From assembly GCF_001649575.2 (NCBI RefSeq), contig NC_051453.1, positions 20,645,574 to 20,709,573 of the forward strand: a DNA stretch of 64,000 bases, read 5' to 3'. The notes beneath the pieces were generated by a model, which saw nothing but the letters and a program-made list of their open reading frames with translations, made no database searches and had not been told where the DNA came from. Source of the stretch: Kryptolebias marmoratus. Lineage: Eukaryota; Chordata; Actinopteri; Cyprinodontiformes; Rivulidae. This document shows, piece after piece, positions 34,560 through 46,460 of this stretch (position 1 is its first letter; the number at the start of each line of letters is the position of its first letter). The position numbers and the translations under genes are program-made.

Positions 34560-35345
34560 TCAGCTAATATTTGGTGTGGTGGTAGCCGAGAGTCATCCTC
34601 AACTTAAACTCTGAGGCCTTACTGATCAAGCAAGATCTGTTTTTACTTTACCATTAACTACTGGAGTCAACTTTGTATGTTAGCAAAATATTTCATGAAC
34701 CATTCAACAGATGTTGATGAAACTCTCAAAAAGTAATCATTGTACATACCTCTACAACTGATTTTGTACTGGACTTGACCCAATTCAAGATGGCCACAAC
34801 AGCCAACTGAGCCTATAAAACACAGAAAAGGCTATAAGTCAGTTCATTTCACACATATAAAGCTAAAATTTAGTGTTGTCGTAGCTGAGGGCCATCCTCA
34901 ACACATGTGTGCAACACATCATCTTTGTCTAAAAGCTTGGCATTAACTGTTGCCATCAACACTTTTTGATTGTTTGCAAAATATCTCATTAACCACTGCA
35001 TAGATTTTATTTTAACTCAAAAAGTATGTTTTGGCTTTACCTGTACAGATGATTAACTTTTGGAGTCAACCCAATTCAAGCTAGCTGCTACAGCTAGTCG
35101 ACCTTAGCCTACTATGTCTATTTCTCAGTAAATCTTACAAATATGAGCTACAATTTGGTGTGGTAGTAGCTGATGGTCATTCACAATACACAATCCAAAC
35201 TATAACAGGTCATAAGATTGCACATATTATTTTTAAGGTTTGACCAAAACGGCTGTCATTTCTCAACATAAAATGATCTTAGTCGGATAAACTGGCATGA
35301 AAGACGGTGGGTGATATGCATTCTTTCACGGAATGCAAGACCTTT
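34560..35345 (+). repeat. Family A dispersed repeat, longest plus copy with tandem monomers
   Basis: Three equivalent starts, ggtgtggtggtagccgag near 34573, gtgttgtcgtagctgag near 34875 and ggtgtggtagtagctgatgg near 35157, give monomers of roughly 285-300 bp. The copy ends with ggtgggtgatatgcattc and an imperfect hairpin (gcattctttcacggaatgc, 35318-35336). It encodes nothing. This copy best shows the internal tandem architecture. Confidence 0.9.
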
Positions 35346-36827
35346 TATTAATCCAAATTAAATAAAAGACAACAACTTGGAATTGAACCACAGTGTTTTA
35401 CTTCACTTAATCTTTTGTTTAAATGTCTGGCTGCAGGAAAATCAAGAAAAAAAAACTCTTCATCTGCACATCAGAGGACAGAAAAGCCCTATTTTGACCT
35501 GCTCCAGTGCTGTACTTGTGCATGTTCATTAGACAGTTAATCACAGGAGGGAGTGCGTCACAGTCGAAGGGATTAAATGAGTCAGGGAGGCTTTTTGACT
35601 TTCTGACAGTGTTCCTGAAAAAAATCTCAGCCTCACACCTTCCCCGGAGACTCACAATCTGACATTCTCCAGGAAAGGAATTAATTTACTTGTCTTTGAA
35701 TTAACAGTAACTCAAAGGCGGATCTGAGCTGCTTCTAAAATCAACACCAACGTGCTGATGGTTTAATCATGCACGCCAATCCTTTCCCTGGTCATACCCT
35801 CTCGCAGTAAAAATAGTCCAGCCAAAAGTGTTTTCACAGCTATTGTTTAATTAATTTATTTTTTACCTTTTATAAGAATATATATATCTTCCTAAGTAAT
35901 TTGCACATTCTTAAATTGAAGTCAAATCACATTTCTGACTGTTAAAGACTTCTGAGATTTGCACTCGTGCAGTATGTTTGTCTAAAAGCGGTGTAAATTG
36001 AATTCTGCTGTATGTTCCCGACAGTGACTACAAGTGTAAAGTGGCATGTACAGAGTTGTACACGACGCTCCTCTGGGGCCCAAACCCTCCTTCACTGTTC
36101 CCATCAAGGCTTGGGATGATGGCTCTGTGAGCTGGAGGAATATAATCAATAACTCACATCCTGCATCCAGGAGGATTCTGCTGTAGATTAACTTGACAAC
36201 ATGGGGGGATGAAAATTGAGAGAAAGCTCCTCTGGATATCTGTTTGTCTGCTCCTCTCCATCAAATGTGGCGGGAGGAAAGAAGCACCAAACGGGGAGCA
36301 ATTGAATGCAAAATGCTCATTTTTTTTCGACGACTTTTCTGCAAGCGCAGCCCACACCCCCCGACCCCTTGAGGCGAGACCAGCAGAAACCCGCACTGGA
36401 TCAGAAGGTGACATATCAAAAACCGTGTCACAAAAAACAGGCAGTAATGGCTGCTGAAGATGTGGCAGCAGTTCGAGTTTTCGACTGGGCTCTTTCTATT
36501 GCTCCCTTGACTATTGGGGTTGTATGGTATCACAGAGAAAACTCTCTCTCGGGCCTGACATGGAGAGGTGGGATTTGATCTTGATGGCTTTGTGACAGTT
36601 TGGGATGAGGGATAGTGGTTAGTGCTGAACAAGAGGCGCTGAGTTGATCAGGGGAACTTTTCAGTCAGAAGTGCTGCTTAAAAACTTCCCTTTTCCACAT
36701 TCAAACTAGTTAATAACCTGTTTTTTATTGCCAGTCCCTGAAACACATAGTGATAATATACATATTCAGCAAACAGAAGATACTATTTTACCCAAAATAA
36801 AAAGTAATTCTACTATAATAAGTTTTG
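35346..36827. other. Unique block, possible conserved non-coding sequence
   Basis: Moderate GC, few homopolymers and no dispersed-repeat words. Overlapping frames on both strands at 36154-36632 resemble no family. The segment 35700-35870 (gatggtttaatcatgcacgcc) has an enhancer-like texture. Evidence is weak. Confidence 0.28.
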
Positions 36828-37024
36828 TGGATGGCTCTGCCACCACATTAAATTTTAGTTCAATGTCTGTCAAAGTGACTGAGTTGTAGCCATTTTTGTG
36901 TTGGCTAATGTTGATCAGTTTTAAGCAAAGATCTCATGCCATGAGTAGCACTTGTGTTGTGAATGATTCTCAGCTAAAACAACACCACAATATCCATAAA
37001 ATTTACTGAATTTTACCTATTTTA
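36828..37024 (-). repeat. Family A repeat, left part split by the LINE
   Basis: Minus-oriented family A sequence (gtgactgagttgtagccat, then ctcagctaaaac). It breaks at acctatttt, where the minus-strand Rex3 copy begins, and resumes at 40548. The LINE therefore landed inside an existing family A copy. Confidence 0.82.
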
Positions 37025-37026
37025 GC

Positions 37027-40000
37027 CATCCATCCATCCATCTTCTTCTGCTTATCCGGGGTCGGGTTGTGGGGGTAGCAGCCTAAGCAGGGAGACCCAG
37101 ACTTCCCTCTCCCCAGCCACTTGGGCCAGCTCCTCTGAAGGAATCTCAAGGCGTTCCCAGGTCAGCCAAGAAACATAGTCCCTCCAGTGTGTCCTGGGTC
37201 TTCCTCTGGGCCTGGGTCGTGACCATAGATGAGGGTAGGACCGTAGGTCGACCGGTAAATCAAGAGCTTTGCCTTTTGACTCAGCTCTCTCTTCACCACG
37301 ACAGAAGGGTACAGTGCCCGCTTCACTGCAGACGCTGCACCTCATTTGTGAACAAGACCCCAAGATACTTAAACTCCTCCACTTAGGGCAGTACATCTTC
37401 AGGAGAAGGCACTCTACCCATTTCCGGCTCAAGACCATGGCCTCAGATTTGGAGGCACTGATCCTCATCCCAGCCGTTTCACACTCGGCTGCGAACCGCT
37501 CCAGCAAAAGCTGTAGATCATGGCCTGATGAAGCCAATAGGACCACATCTGCACAAAGCAGAGACGCAATCCTAAGGTCACCAAAACGGATCCCCTCGAC
37601 ACCTTGGCTACGCCTAGAAATTCTGTCCATAAACGTTATGAACAGAATCAATGAAAAAGGGCAACCTTGGCGGAGTCCAACTCTCACTGGAAACAAATCC
37701 GACTTACTGCCGGGAAAAACATATGTAGACTGCTTAGGCAAACTCCCATACACCCTCCAGGACCCTGCTGATGGTATAGAGCTGGTCCAGTGTTCGACGA
37801 CCAGGATGAAAACCACACTGCTCTTCCTGAATCCGAGGTTCGACTATCTGACGGACTGTCCTCTCCAGAACCCCCGAATAGACCTTACCAGGGAGGTTTA
37901 GCCCTTTAAGATCTAGGATGAAACTGGACGTTTTTGGACTATTTTAAATTTCCTTCATATTTCACCCTAAAAGTGGTTTAACCTGCCATGTTTGGAGTCA
38001 TTTTTTTCAGCACAACCTCCCATGTGTGATTTTCAAGTCTTTTTTTACTTTTGACCTACTGTATTAACACAACAGTCCTAAAATCACACAAAAAACATAA
38101 AATCAGAGTGGAAATTTTTTAGTTTTTTTACTGTAAAAACCACAAACATACTTAATGAAATGTTTTGACAACTTAGAATGCAAATATAATCAGTAATAAT
38201 GATAAACACGTGAACAAATTGAGCAAACAACAAAGTTTTATACACTTTCTCCATTAAAATGCTGACAATTTCTTAGGTGTTATTTTGATAAATCTGGAGT
38301 TCTAAAAATTCCCATAAATCCTTTGTGCTACTCATAGAACAGTTTCTGTCCAAAACAACGCAGAGGGGCACATCATATTCTTAGTTTTGGTAATTTTCTA
38401 TGTCCTGTTCATGCAGGATCATTCAGGGGAATGTTATAAAATATATCCTGATGCATGCTCAAATATGCTTCCAAAATATGGATCTGAATCTGTCTCTTGT
38501 TATTATTTTGGCTGCAAGGGAGACAGGCAAAACGTGTTCTGTTTCTAGTAATCCTCCTCTAAAAAAAATGGATAACCTAGTTCATTAACAAAGTCCTCAC
38601 TGTCTGTCCCAGACTGTTTTTATTAATATTATTATTTGTGTCTCCATCTCAGCCTCTAAGCTCCTCCTTCCATCATCTCTGGGTCTGAACCTCCAACAGA
38701 AGCTGGAGCTCCTCATTTTTGACTCAAACACAATAAAACCTAATAAAACTGACTAAATTTAACACTAAACACTAAACTACACCCTAACTATAAAATCCAA
38801 GCACGATAAATATCACAAAACTCATAACTCACTCCCGCGCTCACATTAATTTATTTATTTTTTGGCACCACCAAACTTACTTTAATTTTTGCGCCTCTTA
38901 TACTTCTTCTCCCTGTGGATTTTTGGTCGCTTGACAGATAACGTTGACCCTCCGACAGATTGGAGAGGAGGGGGTGTTTTTTCATTCGGCTGGGTTGGGG
39001 GTGAGATCAGATGGAGGATGGGGGAGTTTTCTCCTGGAAAATCCCCGGTTTCGGTGCTTCTCGCACTAACGCGCTGCAAATATGATGATGATTTTCAAAA
39101 AACTTATATGTGTCGTAAATAATTTATCATAACTCTGGATGTAGTTGGCCTATCAAGATAATTTAAAAACTGGTTTAAAGCTTGAATTCTTTCGAGATAA
39201 ATTAAAATGGAGTCTCTGAGGGGGAGGATCTTTCCCGCTAGAGTATTTTAATCCTTTAAGGTCCACTTGGGCATCGATAGTTGGAACGCACTCTCCGTTC
39301 CCCCTTTTTGAATAAGGGGACCACCACTCTGGTCTGCCAATCCAGGGGAACTGCCCCCGATGTCCATGCAATATTGCAGTCGCGTTAGCCAACACAACCC
39401 TACAACAACCAGGGCCTTAAGGTACTCCGGGCAAATCTTATCCACCCCCGGAGTCTTGCCACCGAGGAGCTTTTTAACCACCTCAGTGACCTCAGCACCG
39501 GAGATTGGAGAGCCCGACCCAAAGTCCCCAGGCTCAACCTCCTCAATGGAAGACATGCCGGTGGGATAGAGGAGGTCTTCGAAGTGTTCTGCCCACCGAC
39601 CCCCGACATCCCGTGTTGAGGTCATCAGCACACCACCCCCACTATAAACAGTGTTGGTGCTGCACTGCTTTCCCCTCCTGAGACGCTGTATAGTAGACCA
39701 GCAGGTTTGAGGGTTGCCGCCATGACAGGCACCAACTACCTTGTGGCCACAGCTCCAATAAGCTGCCTCAACAATGTAGGCACGGAACATGGCCCACTCG
39801 GACTCAACGTCCCCCGCCTCCCCCGGAACATGTTCGAAGTTCTCCTGGAGGTGGGAGTTAAAGCTCCGCCTGACAGGAGACTCCGCCACACGTTCCCAAC
39901 AGACCCTCACAATACGTTTGGGCCTGCCAGGTCTGACCGGCATCCTCGGCCACCATCTGAGCCAACTCACCACCAGGTAGTGGTCAGTTGACAGCTTGGC

Positions 40001-40545
40001 CCCTCTCTTCACCTGAGTGTCCAAGACTTGCGGCCGCAGATCAGATGAAATGACAACAAAGTCGATCATTGAACTGCGACCTAGGGTGTCTTGGTGCCAA
40101 GTGCACATATGGACACCCTTATGTTTGAACATGGTGTTTGTTATGGACAATCCATGACGAGCACAAAAGTCCAACAACAGAACACCGCTCGGGTTCAGAT
40201 CAGGGGGGCCATTCCTCCCAACCACACCCCTCCAGGTCTCACTGTCATTGCCCACGTGAGCGTTGAAGTCCCCCAGTAGAACAAGGGTGTCCCCAGGAGG
40301 GGCACTCTCCAGTAACCCCTCCAAGGAATCCAAATAGGGTGGGTAATCTGAAGAGGGAACACTGTGTCCAAAATTTTTAATCATCATAAGGGGTCTTTGG
40401 GCTGCACTTTGTCTGATCCCTCACCTAGGACCTGTCTGCCTTGGGTGACCCTACTAGGGGCATGAAGCCCCTGACAGCATAGCTCCTAAGATCATTGGGA
40501 CACTCAAACCCCTCTACCACAGCAAGGTGGCAGCCCAGGTAGGGG
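37027..40545 (-). mobile_element. Rex3-like LINE, internally deleted minus copy with nested insertion
   Basis: On the minus strand this runs from a 5' untranslated-like leader (40545 to about 40390) to a short (GGAT)n tail at 37027. The endonuclease C-terminal half is legible: [22 protein letters not shown] and STDHYLVV. The linker ending in RRLRRGKQC and the start of the reverse transcriptase follow (to about 39280). After a foreign insertion (37901-39276) the reverse transcriptase resumes. The block holding catalytic motif A (DLEKAFD in copy 1) is deleted, and the FADD box is reduced to CAD. The C-terminal GRPRTHWRDYVSWL block is kept. The N-terminal half of the endonuclease is also deleted. 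The copy is non-functional. Confidence 0.88.
37901..39276. mobile_element. Foreign insertion inside the Rex3 copy, class uncertain
   Basis: LINE homology stops at about 37900 and resumes at about 39277, leaving 1.38 kb unlike Rex3. TTAA occurs near both borders (37906-37909 and 39256-39259) inside similar words, cctttaagatc and cctttaaggtc. The inner ends share an AGGATnAAAnT-like inverted word. This would fit a piggyBac-type non-autonomous element, but removing it does not restore a clean LINE junction, so further rearrangement occurred. It contains short frames only (38400-38588, 38882-39122). Confidence 0.6.
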
Positions 40546-40547
40546 GC

Positions 40548-40710
40548 TCCAAAACTTATTCACTGTAGCTATTTTTGTGTTATTGTTTGTGTGAGTTGGC
40601 TGTGGTAGCTATCTTGAAATGAGTTGGCCCCAAAAGTTATTCATTTGTAGATCCAATTATTATTTCCTAAATGCTTCATTAAAACCAATTGTAACACCCT
40701 AAACAGATAC
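40548..40710 (-). repeat. Family A repeat, right part split by the LINE
   Basis: Continues the copy broken at 37024: ctgtagctatttttgtg, then ggccccaaaagttattc, then ttcattaaaaccaattg. The overlap of the acctatttt / gctatttt words at the two borders may be a diverged target duplication. Confidence 0.8.
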
Positions 40711-40764
40711 ACTGAGAAATTCAGGTTAACGTTGTAGTTGGGGCCTGCCAGCAGTGCATAGAAA

Positions 40765-40801
40765 GCAGTACAATGCCTTGCTTCGCAAGGCATTGTACTG
40801 C
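40765..40801. repeat. Perfect 17-bp hairpin, 3-base loop
   Basis: GCAGTACAATGCCTTGC, loop TTC, then its exact complement. This is the longest perfect inverted repeat I found in the window. It lies close to the left border of the 40740-43133 element. Confidence 0.95.
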
Positions 40802-41898
40802 CTCATGCAATGCATGCAGGCACCTATTACTCTACACCGAATAGAATGTCTCTTTATTATTTATTTTTCATTCGTCACCCTTAATGCGGCCCGAACCGGG
40901 CAGAGAACCCCCACAAATTTTATATCAAAACGACCGGCTCGGTCTCGGCATGAGGGCTACTATTTTTATTCGCGTTTCGTGTTACTATGGTGACGTAATC
41001 GCCAAAAAACACGCAAAAATTTCGGAATTTTCGTGAAATTTTGGCAGTTACACTCTAACCTCACTAACGAGCTAGAGTGTGGAGCTGTCTGAGCACAACA
41101 CATTTCTTAGCGAACAAACTGTTCCTACGCCCACATCTTTCATGATGCATGAACAAATTATATATCAAAACGTAGGCATTTTTGTCTTCTTTCAGGCAAT
41201 GTGTTTACTTTTCCGGTAGGTAATATAGTTTTCTGTCAAATCACCCCAGAAGGCAGAGTGGTACCTGAAGATCTCGTATCTCTTCCCATATATTTTTTTT
41301 GAAATCCGTCTTGCCGGAGTTGGCTTGAAGGATGTTTTTAACTCGTCATATCTCGGACACAAAGCACTGTAGAAATGTGAAATTTTAAAGTAATGAAAAC
41401 CAATCTCTCCTTTCGCTCACGGTCCAAGAATTATTTCAATACGTCCTATAGTTTTTGTACAGCGGCATTTTGTTCGGCCTGTACGTTTGCCCATTTGAAA
41501 ACTTTCTTTCTCATTGAAACACATTGCAGCATGATCCAAAAATCTGTTTCTTACGTTTTTTTTGAAAGCTCACTACGAAAGCATACTTCCACCTAGAAAC
41601 GCCATTTAAAGACTCCTGCCACCATAAGACATTCAAGAATGACTGACCAAAGCAGCTTTTTTATATCTTGTATAGTTTTCGGACAGTGCCTGGTTGTTCG
41701 GCATGTACTCGCGGAAAAATTTTCTCTTCTTTTGTCTCGAAGTGGTGCTGCGTTGCCGTGGTAATAGAACACACAGCCTGACCTCTGATGACATCACACA
41801 GACTCAGTGTGGGTTTCTCTGTGTGTACATTCAGCTATGCTTCAACAGTGTGTATTAGGCTTTGCTAATACACAGGCCTGCTTATTGCTAAGTCATCC

Positions 41899-42828
41899 NN
41901 NNNNNNNNNNNNNNNNNNNNNNNNNNNNNNNNNNNNNNNNNNNNNNNNNNNNNNNNNNNNNNNNNNNNNNNNNNNNNNNNNNNNNNNNNNNNNNNNNNNN
42001 NNNNNNNNNNNNNNNNNNNNNNNNNNNNNNNNNNNNNNNNNNNNNNNNNNNNNNNNNNNNNNNNNNNNNNNNNNNNNNNNNNNNNNNNNNNNNNNNNNNN
42101 NNNNNNNNNNNNNNNNNNNNNNNNNNNNNNNNNNNNNNNNNNNNNNNNNNNNNNNNNNNNNNNNNNNNNNNNNNNNNNNNNNNNNNNNNNNNNNNNNNNN
42201 NNNNNNNNNNNNNNNNNNNNNNNNNNNNNNNNNNNNNNNNNNNNNNNNNNNNNNNNNNNNNNNNNNNNNNNNNNNNNNNNNNNNNNNNNNNNNNNNNNNN
42301 NNNNNNNNNNNNNNNNNNNNNNNNNNNNNNNNNNNNNNNNNNNNNNNNNNNNNNNNNNNNNNNNNNNNNNNNNNNNNNNNNNNNNNNNNNNNNNNNNNNN
42401 NNNNNNNNNNNNNNNNNNNNNNNNNNNNNNNNNNNNNNNNNNNNNNNNNNNNNNNNNNNNNNNNNNNNNNNNNNNNNNNNNNNNNNNNNNNNNNNNNNNN
42501 NNNNNNNNNNNNNNNNNNNNNNNNNNNNNNNNNNNNNNNNNNNNNNNNNNNNNNNNNNNNNNNNNNNNNNNNNNNNNNNNNNNNNNNNNNNNNNNNNNNN
42601 NNNNNNNNNNNNNNNNNNNNNNNNNNNNNNNNNNNNNNNNNNNNNNNNNNNNNNNNNNNNNNNNNNNNNNNNNNNNNNNNNNNNNNNNNNNNNNNNNNNN
42701 NNNNNNNNNNNNNNNNNNNNNNNNNNNNNNNNNNNNNNNNNNNNNNNNNNNNNNNNNNNNNNNNNNNNNNNNNNNNNNNNNNNNNNNNNNNNNNNNNNNN
42801 NNNNNNNNNNNNNNNNNNNNNNNNNNNN
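41899..42828. other. Assembly gap (930 Ns)
   Basis: Unresolved bases inside the repeat element. Open frames spanning the gap are artefacts of N translation. Confidence 0.99.
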
Positions 42829-42940
42829 AAAATTTCAGAGCAAAATTGTGCGTGCTCTAACTCTGCAATCATGTAACGTAGGAAGGTCAAACATCACAGC
42901 TAGAACCCTCATGGGTCAGGGATCCATGCCAAGTAGTTCA

Positions 42941-42967
42941 AGGTCACAAGGTCAAAGGTCAAGGTCA
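42941..42967 (+). promoter_or_regulatory. AGGTCA half-site array carried by a repeat
   Basis: Four exact AGGTCA half-sites at 42941-42946, 42949-42954, 42956-42961 and 42962-42967, with spacers of 2, 1 and 0 bases. This is the same order and spacing as at 17635-17661. The middle pair is a DR1, the arrangement bound by RXR-type and HNF4-type receptors. The flanking acagctagaaccctcatggg is also shared. Binding is inferred. Confidence 0.6.
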
Positions 42968-43133
42968 CAACAGTCCATGAGCTCCAACTCTGCAACCGTT
43001 TACAGTAGACAGATCAAACTTCAGAGGTGGACTCCTCGCATCTTTAGGATCAGCCCTTTATGATTCCTGTCTGCAACTGATCAGCTCTTGGAGCCATCTT
43101 GGTTCAGCACGGACGCACACCGTGGCAGGCCCC

Positions 43134-44340
43134 GTCAAAGTTTCTCCAGGAACTTTCTAGTTACAATTATTCTTCTTACTAAGTTCAAAAAAAAAAGGAG
43201 GATAATGAGCACAAACAACCATGTGGTTAAGAACAAAAAGAACAGATTCTTTAATACAATGTTAAACAAATTATTTGTGTACTCTGCTTTTCTTTTCCCT
43301 TTAAACAAAAGGGTTCACCTTTATCACGTTAGGGGGTGTGTTCTTTTTTAGTCCAGATTTCTTATTGTTCAGTTCTCTTCCTTAGTTCAGTATTTGAAAT
43401 CCAAGTTAGTCAGTCAAGGTTTTTGTCAAGTTCAAATTGCCATGTGTTTCTTTGGATCCAAAAAAAAATCTTATCTTATCCAGTGCAAAGTAGGCAGCGG
43501 TTCCAGCAGTCCCAGGTCTTGGGTTAAAACCTGGAGCTCAGCGCATCCAATCCGGGCCTGCGGTGATGTGCAGCTGGACAAGGTTCCAAGTTGAATGTGG
43601 TTCAAAAAAAAAACAAAAACCTGCAAATATATAGAAGTCCAAAAGTATGCAGGAGTAATAAATCCCATTTATCATAAAAAAATTACAGTTAACTAATGGC
43701 AAGCTTGCTGAAACATATCACACTGTATGTAAACCATTAAAAGTTTGCACATAACAAAAATGCAATACAGTGAAAATCATTCTTATACTCCAATGTTACA
43801 CCTTTCTCCAATTGTTTTTTTTTTTTTTTCTTCTTGGAACATATTACGAGCAGTAATGCCTGTGACGCCATTTAGCATTAGCTTCATTTCAGGTTTCAAA
43901 AATACATCACAACACTCACCAGAGAATAATCACAGCCGAAATGGTTTTAACTGCTAGAATCAGGTCATTTATCTTCTCATCTGTAAACCGTTACCGGAAT
44001 TCAGCAGAGTTTATCATAAAACATTTCCTTCTCAACGTGCAATAGCTCTGCACAACGTGCTGAAAGGCAGCTACGTTTTTTTTCTTCTCCTCTTACTTTT
44101 CTCTGCTGTCTAAACCACAGTGTAAACTCACGAGCCACCTGCTGGCGGTTTCTGGTAACAAAAGAAAACCCAAAATTTAAGTAGAACTCAATTCGTTGGT
44201 TCACAAACTACAAGCGGTTCCCATTTTGAATCAGGTTGACTTCAAATGGTATTTATAGGATTGCACCCCCACCTTAAAGAATGTGGGTGCTGTTGGTCCA
44301 CTAATCAGGCGCCCATGCTCTTCGTCATAAAGTAAAACTT
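43134..44340. other. Unclassified sequence, possibly an old repeat
   Basis: Mixed AT-rich and GC-richer segments (43490-43600). Phrases such as aacagattctttaatacaa resemble antisense retroelement ends, but no second copy is in the window. Several small frames (43088-43668) resemble no family. Confidence 0.35.
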
Positions 44341-44880
44341 GATAAGTTGCAAATTTGGGCTTCTAAAGCAACAGTTGTGGCCAAATTGTTTTGTGTCAAA
44401 TGCTTTTACTTAAGGTCATTTATTGTCATGTATTTCTAACCTGAAGGGTTTAAACTGATCCACTGATACTCTGCAAAAACTTCACCCAATACATGAATAA
44501 GTACATCATGCAAATAATCCACTTTATAGGAGTGTAATAGCTGTGAAATATTTAAATGACTCTCTGCTGGACTGTGGTAATTACAAACAACATTTTATGA
44601 TTTTTGTTTTGCTCTGTAATATTGCTTGCAAAAATAAAATCTGTGTGCATACAGTAGCCTGAACACCAATGCAGACATGGAATTTTATTTACTGAAAATG
44701 TTTGCATTGTACTTAAATAACAATAGCCATTTTTTTCTTTCAAATACCAACAGTGATATGATATCACTGGCACCAAGTGACATTTTATTTGTTTTGTTTT
44801 TTCTTATAGAGAAGAAATTCTTTAAAAGAACAAGGCCAGGTTTTTTATGTTGGGGGACTTGCTCACAGTTATAAAAGATC
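44341..44880. other. AT-rich unique sequence
   Basis: Nothing recognised. Confidence 0.5.
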
Positions 44881-45580
44881 TGATGATTTTAAAGGTTTCT
44901 CCTACTTGTTCTCAGAGTCTAATCAAAGATCTCCAGACAGGGCACAGATGAATGACTGAAGGCATGCCCCAGAACCGAATGGTCATCATAAGAGAAAATG
45001 TGTTAAGGATTAAATGCCAGCAACCTTGTAAAATCAAAGGCAAAGACATACAGCGAGGCACCTTTTACCATTTAGAGGCAGCTGTAGAGGAAGTGCAGTT
45101 TCATTATGGATGTTATGGAGAGCCATCCAAGGTCAGAAAGCAATCATCACTCTGACACCTCACCCAGCAGGCAGCACAGCTCTTTAGAGCACCGCCAGCA
45201 CTGCAAGAGCCGTCTTCCACATAACAACAACAGGCGATAGGGGCCAAAGGCAATGTCACAGGGCACCCCTCCATCAATAGTGGTGCAAACGACCTGTAAG
45301 AAAGCGCTCTCAAAGGAGAAAATAGAGCTTGTCCGTGTACAAGTTTCCAGGGCTTCATGTCAGGGACTGAAGACCAATGAGTGTCGATATGTATTGACTT
45401 GACATACTGTATGTTTAAACTGACTGGAGAGGCACTGAAAGGAGAATAGATGCTTCATTTTATTAAAGCACTTTAGAGGTTGTCAAAAGGCAGGGTTCAC
45501 GGTGGCATACTGTTGAGAACTGTAGATTTACTCGCGGTTCCTAGAGTTTCTAAAAACAGAATGAGTAGCAGATCTTTCAC
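44881..45580. other. Unique block, possible conserved non-coding sequence
   Basis: Non-repetitive and balanced in composition, with frames on both strands (44952-45155 plus, 45113-45358 minus) that resemble no family. It could hold a regulatory element; evidence is only texture. Confidence 0.28.
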
Positions 45581-46078
45581 TTACCAGGTTCCTCTCTTGT
45601 CCTTGAGGCTCAAACCCTGTCTACTTTTAAAGCTAGACTGAAGATTTTCCTTTTTGAATAATCCTTTAGCTAGCGTTGGTTCACTATAGAACTGATCTCT
45701 TTTCTGTTCTCTCAAACCGCAGCTGGTGAGGCAGATGGCCATCCATCTCAAGCCTGGTTCTACTGGAGGTTTCTTCCTGCTAAAAAAAAAAAAATTGACC
45801 CTTTCCACTATCACCAACATGCCGCTCAGAATGGGAGGTTAAGACAAAGTGAAAATTTGATGCAGTCTGCCGACATTCTTAGATAGATAACTTTTTAATG
45901 TACTGTATGTAAATGTATTGTATTATAATAAAAATTAATTGACTCTAATTGGATATGAAGCTGGATCTGTATTAGATTTATGATTTGGTATTGTTTTTTT
46001 GGTTTGTATAGTGCTCTGAGATGATGTTTGTTGTGAACTGGTGCTATATAAGTAAACTGAAGTGAACTGAATTGAAAG
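45581..46078 (+). repeat. LINE 3'-end fragment
   Basis: Contains the widespread fish retroelement 3' block: gcagatggccatccatctc, then cctggttctactggaggttt, then cttcctgctaaaa. It ends in ggtgctatataagtaaactg followed by a GAACTGAA-like tail (46042-46076). The 3' untranslated region and terminal tail are recognisable; no reverse transcriptase is left. The exact LINE clade is uncertain. Confidence 0.8.
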
Positions 46079-46460
46079 GAGGCAGGAAGAGCACGAGCCT
46101 CCTCCCTGGAATGAGCTTCCATCCCTGCAGGTATGCCCTGTAATTAGCAGGGCTAATGAAGAATAGGACTGAGACTAATTTCCCTGCTGACCTTTTTGCC
46201 CTCTTTGCGGTGTGAGAGGATGGACCTCAACAGAGAAGAACATGGAAACCATGTTAAAGTCATTAACCCCAATCCAGCGCACCCTCAGGCTTACAGTGTT
46301 TTTTACCAGGTTGTGCACACTGCAAATATTCCATCATTACAAAAACTGTTGTTGTCTGCTTCCCACAGCACGAGCCCTCATACTGTGATTACGAAGCAGA
46401 CTGAGGCACCTGTCACACGGAGCTGTTGTTAGCTGGTACTGGCTGTCATGGTTCCCTACA
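46079..46460. other. Unique block
   Basis: Balanced composition around 46090-46440 with no repeat hallmark. Possible regulatory sequence, not supported beyond texture. Confidence 0.3.

Larger units (their letters stand above)
40740..43133. repeat. Unclassified dispersed element with terminal inverted words, hairpin and internal repeats
   Basis: The ends carry an 11-bp inverted word, GGGGCCTGCCA at 40740-40750 and its complement at 43123-43133. Just inside the left end is a perfect hairpin (40765-40801). Internally repeated phrases occur: tatatcaaaacg at 40921 and 41161, and tatagttttt/c...ttgttcggc at 41447 and 41671, giving spacings of 240 and 224 bp. The right part carries an AGGTCA array. 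No open frame avoids the N gap. The boundaries are my inference from the inverted words, and the gap hides the middle. Confidence 0.55.

Noticed and set aside
41807..43063. 418- and 341-codon open frames across the N gap
   Set aside because: Most of both frames is N translated as X; they are artefacts of the assembly gap.
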